Source: Macrophomina tecta (lineage: Eukaryota; Ascomycota; Dothideomycetes; Botryosphaeriales; Botryosphaeriaceae). Taken from it: a stretch of 64,000 bases of DNA. This document shows, one piece after another, positions 56,285 to 64,000 of this stretch; position 1 is the stretch's first letter, and each line of letters starts with the position of its first letter. The position numbers and the translations under genes are program-made. The DNA is taken from assembly GCA_024180945.1 (NCBI GenBank), contig JAKSGN010000006.1, positions 3,286,001 to 3,350,000 of the forward strand. The letters are read 5' to 3'. The notes beneath the pieces are model-generated. The model did no database searches and was not told the origin of the DNA. It saw only the letters and a program-made list of their open reading frames with translations.

Positions 56285-57671
56285 ATGGCCCAACCTTTCA
56301 GCTTCGGCTTCTCTGGCGACGATATAGAAGTTGATCCCGATGTAGACCAGCCCTCATCCGCGGCGCCGGCGCCCGCGACAGCCACTTCCGCACAGCCCGC
56401 GGCTGCCCTTGTACCCGCTCAAACACACAACCTTGCTCAGTTGGTAAGTGCATGCGCTTTTTGCTTCTTCTGCTTCTTCTTCTCTTCTCCAAAATCTTAT
56501 TGCCAGTCAAGTCCTCTGCCGCAAAAAATGTTCTGAGACGCTCTTTTGTCATTCGATCCTCCATTGTCCTTCTCTTCGCCATTTCCTACGCTCATTTGCC
56601 ATTTCTTGCGGCGGACCCGCCCGCCTGACGGGAACACGCTGACTTTGCCATTCTCAGCTCCAAAGCTTGCCAGACAAGATATCCTACGCAATCCAGGAAA
56701 TCGAGTCTCCCAGCGGCAAGAAACTCAGCCTACCACGCCGCGAGCTCTTCGATGTCCGCGTGCAGCTGATGGCCGAAGACGACGGCTCCGATCCGGACCC
56801 GCTCACCGGCCTGGACGAATCCGACATCCGCACCAACATCTATGAAGGTGGCTTCAAGACCTGGGAATGCTCCGTTGATCTCGCCAAGCTCCTCCTCGAC
56901 CGCGGTCCGCGCAAAGACATCGACGACCTCTGCCGCGTCGACCACGTCATCGAGGTGAGCTCGCACGCCCCCACTACCCTCTCACGCCAATCTCACTTCC
57001 TCTGCAATGAATGCTAACCCTCTCTCTCCCAGTTGGGCTGCGGCACCGCCATGCCCACCCTCGTCCTCTTCCACCACGCCCTCACCCACGCCCTCCCCCT
57101 CCACTTCACCCTCGCCGACTACAATGCCTCCGTCCTCCGCCTCGTCACGCTGCCCAACCTGCTCCTGACCTGGGCCTCGACGCTCCCCGTCGACTCGCCA
57201 CTCTTCACGCCCGAGACGCCCAACCCTTTCCACTCCACCACCGGCCCCGCAACCGACCACGGCGATCTCTACCTCACGTCCTCCCTCATCGCCGCCTTCC
57301 ACTCCACCCTCGCAGAAGCCCCGCTCACCATCACCCTCGTCTCCGGCTCCTGGGTGCCCGCCCCCGCCTTCCTCGACCTCGTCCCGAGCGCCGACGCAAT
57401 GAACACGCTCGTCCTAGCGTCCGAGACTATCTACAGTCCGGCCGCGCTGGGCGCGTTTGCGGATGCGTGTGTCGGGTTGTTGAAGCGCGTGAGGCTGGGC
57501 AAGGCGATTGTGGCGGCGAAGCGCGTGTATTTTGGCGTTGGAGGGGGCGTCGATGCGTTCAAGGAGGAGGCTGCGGCGAGGGGCGCGGTGGTGGCGGACG
57601 TGGAGAATTCGGGGGTGGAGATGGGGCAGGGGGGCGTGCGGCGGTGCTTGTTGGAGGTGCAAATGATGTAA
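56285..57671 (+). CDS. HPM1: Protein-histidine N-methyltransferase (HPM1/METTL18-like)
   Basis: Three exons (56285-56443, 56658-56954, 57033-57671) join in frame to 364 residues. The introns are 214 and 78 bp. The N-terminus is short and Ala/Pro-rich. The seven-strand methyltransferase fold begins with the signature segment YEGGFKTWECSVDLAKLLLD, typical of the METTL18/Hpm1 branch. It continues into the SAM-binding motif I LGCGTAMPTLVLFHHA, placed right at the start of exon 3. LADYNASVLRLVTLPNLLL (motif II region) and LVLASETIYSP (the D/E-TIY motif of METTL18-like enzymes) follow. Yeast Hpm1 methylates a histidine of ribosomal protein Rpl3 and affects ribosome assembly and translation fidelity. 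The same role is expected here. Confidence 0.93.
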
Positions 57672-58229
57672 GAGGGGGGGAAATGGTACGAGTAGAGGCC
57701 ATGTGGTGGAGTGGCCAGCTGTGATTGTTGCGATGGATGAACGGTTCGTGGGATGTGAGAAAGCTTGTCTCCCCCAACTTGAAACAATGTTGTTCTTTGG
57801 TGCATGTCTCCCGAACAGGATGCTCCTCATTTGACCAGTTCTGCGCGTCATTTCTATAGAAACGCAAGGCAAGCACAAGGCAAGCACACGGCAAGTGTTC
57901 CTGGTTTAAAAGTTTCAGTGTGCCCATTCTTTGGTAGTTGAACTGCTCAAGTAAAAGAGGGAGAAAAAGGGGGGGGGGGGCAATTTATACTCATTGATGC
58001 CGCAGTTTATGCGTGCGCATCAAGTCACATGCCCCTGCCCACGAAGTGGAGAATGCATATCAAAAAAGGCCTACAGCGCCATGCCCTTACCTTATCACTT
58101 TGTCTTCCAAAACATCCCGGTCTCAATACCAGTATGCCTGTCCTCCCAATGAACACCCCCACCCACCCGTCTATTCCCTTGCCACAAACCACCCTAAGCT
58201 CAGCCTCTTCTCTCCCATCTCACGCCCCC
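57672..58229. other. Convergent 3' region of HPM1 and zinc-cluster gene
   Basis: About 560 bp. A short imperfect tandem repeat (AAGGCAAGCAC twice) lies at about 57865-57890 and a G10-12 run near 57970. No gene is seen. Confidence 0.55.
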
Positions 58230-60771
58230 TTATGCAGCCCCTGACACGCCACCCGCCAGCTCGCCCGAAAACCCTACACCACTCCTCCCGCTACCGCTCC
58301 CACTCTCACTCGCCGCATCCTCGATCATCCTCAAAATATCCTCCGCCGCGACCTCATTCCACAGCCTCCTTACCTCCCTCTTCGCCCTGAAAAGCTCCCC
58401 CGCAACGCCTCGAACCTGCCCCGCCGCCGTGCGCGCGAGCGGCCACTGAGCGGCGAGGTTCTTCAACGCCCCCATGTTGAGCCGGATCAGCTCTTTGAGG
58501 GCAGCGTCGTCGGCGCCAGGGTTTGTTGCCGAGGGCGACGACGAGCCATGGTTGGAATTGTTGTTGCTGGCGGTGGTTGCCGAGGAGCCGGTGTCGGGAG
58601 CGACGAAGGACCAGGCGGAGAGATAGACGACTGAGGACATGACGACCGCGCAGGTAAAGAAGGGAGAGAGACTTGTCAGCGGGATGGGGAGGCGGACAAG
58701 CTGGGAGAGTTGTTGCGACGCGTCCATGCACTTGGCCGTGTGCGTTTCGCGGGCTTGTGTTGAGACGAGGGGGGAAACTTGGCGGACACAGGTTTTGATG
58801 TCGTCGGCGGAGCGATATTCGTCGAGAGTGGAGCGAGGTTTGTGCAGGAGGATTACTGTTCTGGGCGTGGAAGTCAGTGACGTTGATTGAGCGCTGGTGA
58901 AGCATACCTACGCGTTTGTTATCATGTGCGCTTGGAAGATCATGTGGTCCAGTTGGCCGTCGCGAGAGATTGTTTCTCTTTTACTTGCTGGTAGATGTAA
59001 CATCCAGTTGACAAGGCACGAATCGGCGGTCTCTATTGCACGGACGTCGAGAACATCTACGCTTGATACAGCCAGGACTATACCCAGATTTCGAACAGCA
59101 TCAATGCGGTATGCGAAGGAAGAGTATTCGATGTCATCCTCCGCAAACGCTAAATCGTCGTAGTCATCTAGAGCCTTTGGGGTTGGAATGTACTATAGCT
59201 CAATGTCAGCGGAAGCTCAGTGATGATCTTCAGAGTCCGCAAAAAAAAAAAAAAAAAAAAAGAAAAAAAAAGAAAAAATAGCAAGAAGACTTGTCTAGCA
59301 TGGAGTATCAAGGCAGCGTCGCAGCGGTCAATGGCAAGGGTTGAGTGGGCCCTTCCGATGTCATACGATGCAAAAAAAGAAAAGAAAAAGAAAAAAAAAA
59401 AAAAAGAGAGGAGAGAGAGAGAGAGAGAGGAATATGCGCTTGTATAAAACGGTATCACTTACCCCTGACGTGTACTCAACTTCCTCGCACGGCAATGGGA
59501 CATCTGTTAGCACATCTCTCAGCCGAAAACTCGTGCGTTGACTGACACCTGCAAAGAAGCCATCAACGACATACAGCTCCCACCACGTCCGCCTCCAGCT
59601 CTCCTCCATCACACGCAGCCCCGACCCATTCCGGATAGAAAATTCGCGATCATTCATGCCGATGGCAAGTGCAATGTCAATCGCGTGACCCATCGTCTCG
59701 TCCGCCTTGGGCGTCCTGTCGTTCGACTTGAGGCCGATAGCATAGAGTAGCAAAGCCTGCACCATGAATCCGTCTCTCGGCTGGTTCTGTCGGAACAAGG
59801 CATGAATAAGTGCGTCTTCAACAATCACCGTCGATGCTTGCGGTACGTAGCACGATCCGATGTACTGGACCGCGAGCTCAAGATGTGGCACACGCCTGGT
59901 GCGGAAGAGATCGAGCAGGTAGTTCCGGGGAAGCAAGAAAGGATGCGCAGCGGCGAAGAAGGTGAAGAATGCGCTCATGACCATGCTCGAGCTATCGCAG
60001 CCGACCTGCTGAGCCTGCGGCGGCTTCTGGCTCACAGCGATCTGGTTCTGCGCGGCCACGGCCATTTCCTCGGTGCATGGAAAATTGAAGCCATTGAAAT
60101 GGTCTGGTGGAGAGGCCCGGCCACTACCAGGAAGCACTTCTAGCGCCGGGAAGCACGGCGACTGCTCGTGCTGTTCGGGACTTGCGGAGAAGCCTGCCGT
60201 CGGCGCAAGGCCGGCTGTTGAGCCTGAGATAAGACGTCAGAAAAGGTGATACAGCGCAAACAGAACACAGCGTGGCAAGGGTTGCGTGGGCCGATAACCT
60301 ACCCTGCGGGTCCCTACACGGCTCTCTTGGGTGAGCCCTGCCGGCCTGGTCGGCAGCGGTCCTCTTGCGCGGGCCTTTGTACCCCTGCGACGATCGTCAG
60401 CCCCCACGTTCCAATCCATAGAGGCACTCCTCATGCATTACACCGCGGCACAAGGAGGCGCAGAAAGAAAAAGAGAACGAGAATGAAAAAACAGTGCTCA
60501 CCCTCCGCGACTTAACATAACTGCACTCACTCCCATCGGTAGCGCACCTGGTGCACGGCTCGCCGCCGCTGCACTTCAGATGCTTGGAGCGACAGGCCAC
60601 GCACGCCAGCGGAATGGGCTGCTTGACACCGCCTGCCGACGAGGACGACTGCTGCTGCGAATCCTGCGGCTGCGTGTTGCAGCGCTGGGGGTTCCCGGGT
60701 CCTGGGATGATGGGGATGGCCCCCAAATCGGGGATGCCGCTGAAGTCGAAGCCGGCGAGGTGCGCCGACAT
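58230..60771 (-). CDS. Zn2Cys6 transcription factor with fungal TF domain
   Basis: Five exons (60771-60502, 60384-60303, 60223-59463, 59192-58912, 58860-58230) join in frame to 674 residues. The zinc cluster is near residues 55-82 (CVACRSKHLKC...CTRC...C, spacing CX2CX6C-X5-CX2CX6C) followed by the basic KSRRGYKGPRKR linker, which crosses intron 1. The middle-homology region runs from about 180 to 480, with FFAAAHPFLLPRNYLLDLF, QALLLYAIGLKSNDRTPKAD and SWRRTWWELYVVDGFFAG (the WWxxY-type motif of the fungal-specific TF domain). The C-terminus has a Ser/Asn-rich loop and a Gly/Ser-rich end. It would bind CGG-containing DNA in the nucleus. Its targets are unknown. Intron 3 is long (270 bp) and full of A/T runs and a (GA)n tract. 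The nucleoside transporter gene lies upstream on the same strand, which may or may not be a target. Confidence 0.9.
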
Positions 60772-61694
60772 TGTTGGTTGATGGTGGTTGGCTCGCGGGC
60801 CGATTTTCGCCTTGTGCAACTCGGCGTAGAGGTGCAGAAAAGGGAGAAATGCGTTCCTCGAGGACTGCACGTGGGAATTTGCCGTGAGAGTTGCGTCGTG
60901 CCGTCAGCCGTTGGATATGTGGGGCCTGGGGGTGGTGGCTATGGTGGTGGTGGTGGTGGGCGTGGATGCGGTGCCTGGAGAACCTCGGGCTTGTAAGTGG
61001 TCCCCGGTGAACATCACGCTTCCGATGCGCGGGACGAGGGCGGCGGCGGGTCTGGAAATGTCGAGGTGACATAAGCCGGTGGAAGGGTGAGGTTAAGTGG
61101 ACGCTGCGGGCGGGCGAGCCGCGGAAAGCCGTCACAGGGCTGGCTCCAGCGCGCTGTTCGCCAACGCTCGGGCCACGTCCGACTGTCCAACGGCGCCGCA
61201 GCTGCGGCCGTTTCGCGGGCGGTATTTCTCTGCTGAGATCCGAAGGCGGACGGAGTAAGTTTCTCCATCGCTCTCCTGACCTTTTCCCGCTGCGCGCGGC
61301 AATTGTTGTTCGTACTGTATACGAACCGAAACTGCGCCTGCACATGCGCACGTTCTTTGCCCAAAAAAAAAAAAAAAAAAAAAAAACCCTACATAAACTT
61401 CCGCGAGGCGGCAATGGCGGCGATTCACGGGAGTAATCAGGCAATGTAATAATGATCCAAGAAGATCGAAATGTGATGAATTTCTTTTCGGGGTATCCAA
61501 AATACCATCCTCGGCCTCAATAAGGCCCAGTATCCAATCAACTATGCATCCTTTTTCACGTCATATCATCCCAAGTGTTGGGAAGGGTATTACAACAACA
61601 GTCAGTCACAAGTCCATCACATGTACACATAAATAAATCCCGTCGAAAAAACACACCCGTCTCAACGAGCCGCCCTCTGCCCTCAACCGCGCTT
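60772..61694. promoter_or_regulatory. Promoter of zinc-cluster gene / 3' region of CNT gene
   Basis: About 920 bp between the zinc-cluster start (60771) and the nucleoside transporter stop (61695), both on the minus strand. It holds an A24 run at about 61362-61385 and a CAC/GTG-rich stretch at 60930-60960. Long frames here are Arg/Pro/His-rich chance frames. No gene is called. Confidence 0.55.
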
Positions 61695-63908
61695 TTACGA
61701 CGCGGTGCTGGCGGTGAAATACGACTTCTGGTCAATAATGACCATACCAGCGATGCTGGCCGAGGACAGAGTAGCCAGGATACCAGTGAGCAGAGCGCTG
61801 ATAGCAACACGGGCGACATCACCAGAACGGCTGGGCGAAAGCTGGGAAAGCACACCGATCTGGTTACCCAGGGAGCCGATGTTACCGAAACCACAGAGAG
61901 CGTAGGTGGCAATGAGGCGGGAGCGGTCGGTGAGGGTCGAGTACAGGGGGTCGGTGGTGAGGTCCGAGTAGGCGACGAACTCGTTTGCGATGATCTTGAT
62001 ACCGATGAGACGACCAACGTGGAGCAGATCCCTGCCGTCGTTGTCGCGGCTGACACCGAGCAGGAAAGCGACCGGGTAGAACACGTAGCCTAGGATAAGC
62101 TCCAGGGTCAAGTCGTAGTCGCCGTCGAGGTTGATATCTAGAAATGAAAATCAGTATCCGTCTTTCAGTTATTTGGCAGGATCTCTGGACTTACAGCGCC
62201 CCCACCAAGTGAGCAGACCATCAATCAGAGCAATCAAGGCGACAATGCAGAGCAAGTTGGCCATAATCATTCCAGCAATCTTAAGGCCGAGCCAAGCACC
62301 GTTGGCGAACGCGTGCAGGAAGTTGGCGGCACGGTGCTCGTCATCATCGGGAACGACAACCCGGCCAGCGGTGAGAGTCTCCTCCTCTTCGGGGTAGCGG
62401 AGCTTGCTCATCGCGATCGAAGCCGGGATACTCATGACGCAGGAAGAGACAAGAGCCTGAGCGTTGACACCCATGCTGATGTAGGAAACAAGCACGGAAC
62501 CGGCAATGGTAGCGAAACCGGAGCACATGACCTGGTGGATCTCGGCCATGGTAAGGTGGGCAACGAAGGGCTTGATAAGCATGGCAGATTCACCCTGACC
62601 GATGAAAGGAGAAGCAGCAGCCACAACGGCCTCGGCACCGGAAATGCGCATGCTCCAGAAGAAGAAGGTAGCGAACTTGCCGATGAACCATTGGATGAGG
62701 CCGACGTAGTAGAGGAGCTGGACCAGGGAGACGAAGAAGACGATGGCAGGCAGCACGGTGATCAGGAACCAGAAATAGTTCGCAACGATATCGTCCGAGG
62801 TCAGGAAAGCGGTACCCTTGTCGGCGAAGCCCAGAAGCTCGCGGGCCAGGGTAGAGACGAAGTTGAAGATATCGCTGCGCAATGGTCAGATTTGGCCTCC
62901 AGAACATCGAGCCAGACGGGCAACTTACTATCCGGCAGTGGTGCGCAGCACGAAGAGGGCGATGATGTACTGCATCAGCATGCCGACAATAACGGTGTGC
63001 CAAATGATAGCCTTCCTATTGCGAGAGGTGGCCCACAGGGTGAGGATGAAGATGAGCAGACCCAGAATGCTGATGGCACGGTTGCCCCGGGTGTTGTCGG
63101 CGCTCTCCTCACTGGCAAAAGTGCCAATCATGAACACAGCAAAGACGAGCAGGGCGGCACCCGGGAGCCTCAATTTCTCGGGGATGAGCGCAGTGAAGCG
63201 GACCCCCGTGTGCCTCCAGACGAAGTGCATGGGCTTCGTCACGATGGAGATGGGCACGTGGAAGAAGATGACACGCAGGGTGATGCACAGATAGAACAAG
63301 AACGGAATAATCCAGTTTTTGTCGTTACGGTGCAGGACCAGGCTGGCGATCCACCATCTGTAGTCGAGCCATTGTCAGCCCAAAGCTTCGGCGCGAGACG
63401 CGTCCGCTCGCGAGACCGCGGCGAAATAGTTTTTAGACCGTTGCTGCTCAGACCGCCGACACGCCACCCCACGGCACACACAGAAATTTTTGAAGCGCGC
63501 GAAAATCGAGGAGGCCACATACCCGGTGAAGAACAGCCAGATGAACAGATGGAAAAAAATCCTGTACTTGGCGTAGAAGCGGCCGACGGGGCCGCGCTTC
63601 TTTTCCTCCTCGCCGCGCGCGGTCGTGACCGGGCTGGTGCTGCCCTTCTCGGCATCGTCAATGTCGATAATGCCGCTCTTCTCCATATTCTTCTCGGGCA
63701 CGTGGCGGTGGTGCAGGTCGGATTCGGTGGGAATCCTGGGCGGATCCTGGGTGGTGCCGTTGCTGTAGGCAATCTCGTCCTTGTGGCCCTTCTCGGCAAA
63801 CTCGTCGTGGTGCAGGTGAGGGTGGTGGTGCTCGCGCGACACATCCAGAGCCGGGTCCGCGTTGGGTACCACGTTCGCCTGTGGCGACGAATTGTGCTCG
63901 GCGGCCAT
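61695..63908 (-). CDS. Concentrative nucleoside transporter (CNT family)
   Basis: Four exons (63908-63523, 63357-62929, 62874-62195, 62137-61695) join in frame to 645 residues. The introns are 165, 54 and 57 bp. The N-terminal 120 residues are soluble, His/Asp/Glu-rich (HHHPHLHHDEF), then the membrane part begins. Family segments are plain: FVSLVQLLYYVGLIQWFIGK, then MRISGAEAVVAAASPFIGQGES (the GxSxxE/GQxE nucleoside-binding region), FATIAGSVLVSYISMG and the C-terminal CGFGNIGSLGNQIGVLSQLS, in which the Gly/Asn-rich stretch is the CNT signature. About 13 helices are expected. CNT proteins import nucleosides with sodium or protons, and C. albicans CNT is a proton symporter. In fungi this supports purine and pyrimidine salvage as nitrogen and carbon sources. 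Confidence 0.95.
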
Positions 63909-64000
63909 TGTGCGGGACTGGGGGCACGCGGGAGTGCTGGGCGGGCGGCGGCGGCGTGGAGAGAGGAGGGGAAGCTGCTGCTGCGAGAGAAGAAGGCCTC
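63909..64000. promoter_or_regulatory. Start of CNT gene leader, cut by window end
   Basis: Only 92 bases upstream of the nucleoside transporter ATG (63908, context CACAATGGCC) are in the window. They are G-rich with no clear element. Confidence 0.4.

Noticed and set aside
59168..59458. Coding-like segment (DIGRAHSTLAIDRCDAALIL) in intron 3 of the zinc-cluster gene
   Set aside because: The flanking exons join in phase and match the family without it, and the segment is bordered by poly-pyrimidine runs with no matching splice sites. A skipped or alternative exon is not excluded.
1..64000. Biosynthetic, CRISPR-like or defence gene cluster
   Set aside because: No polyketide synthase, NRPS, terpene synthase, NLR, HET domain or repeat-spacer array was recognised anywhere on either strand.

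Overview
This 64 kb window is nuclear DNA of a filamentous ascomycete (Pezizomycotina; Dothideomycetes is my guess, but nothing here proves the class). The gene structures show this: short GT-AG introns (mostly 50-120 bp) with CTRAY-like branch sites, GC-rich coding sequence, long GC-rich 5' leaders, and typical fungal families (hybrid histidine kinase, Zn2Cys6 regulator, RAX1, DUR3, DUF3176, NmrA-like, OBAP/DUF1264). I saw no tRNA, rRNA or CRISPR array. No secondary-metabolite or defence cluster is evident. The intact genes look like ordinary housekeeping, transport and signalling genes.

Layout. 0-7.5 kb: a 1,496-residue hybrid histidine kinase on the minus strand with a long GC-rich leader. 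7.5-11.2 kb: a low-complexity locus full of in-frame stops and frame changes, probably a decayed gene. 11.8-12.9 kb: a DJ-1/PfpI protein (minus). 14.9-16.9 kb: an RMD1/SIF2-family (DUF155) membrane protein (plus). 18.1-19.4 kb: RAX1, an RGS plus transmembrane protein (minus). 19.4-25.2 kb: almost 6 kb with no supportable gene, holding a tight cluster of TCCGCGGA palindromes. 25.2-29.0 kb: divergent pair of mitochondrial threonyl-tRNA synthetase (minus) and a conserved-looking membrane/coiled-coil protein (plus). 29.6-30.5 kb: traces of an unidentified gene. 33.4-35.4 kb: MFS transporter. 36.3-38.0 kb: SDR with unusually long introns. 39.6-42.2 kb: DUR3-type urea transporter, with GATA sites upstream. 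42.5-43.2 kb: a terminal-inverted-repeat element. 44.5-46.1 kb: acyltransferase-3 membrane protein. 46.4-47.35 kb: decayed minus-strand gene. 47.5-48.6 kb: NmrA-like protein. 49.3 kb: a solo LTR with intact target-site duplication. 51.4-52.2 kb: OBAP/DUF1264 protein. 52.8 kb: a 128-bp hAT-type MITE with perfect 8-bp target-site duplication. 53.2-55.35 kb: a damaged DUF3176 membrane-protein gene and the tail of a dead SDR gene. 56.3-57.7 kb: histidine protein methyltransferase (HPM1/METTL18). 58.2-60.8 kb: Zn2Cys6 transcription factor (minus). 61.7-63.9 kb: concentrative nucleoside transporter (minus).

Reading. Intact genes alternate with two accessory-looking zones (about 7.5-11.2 kb and 42.5-55.4 kb) that hold decayed genes and three previously active mobile elements. 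Differences between the 42.5-kb TIR arms are nearly all transitions, and several dead genes carry nonsense codons; this fits RIP-like decay but cannot be tested from one sequence. The urea transporter, the nucleoside transporter and a NIT4-like palindrome cluster all touch nitrogen scavenging, but they are far apart and I do not claim they form one system. All exon coordinates were read by eye from frame, splice sites and protein continuity.
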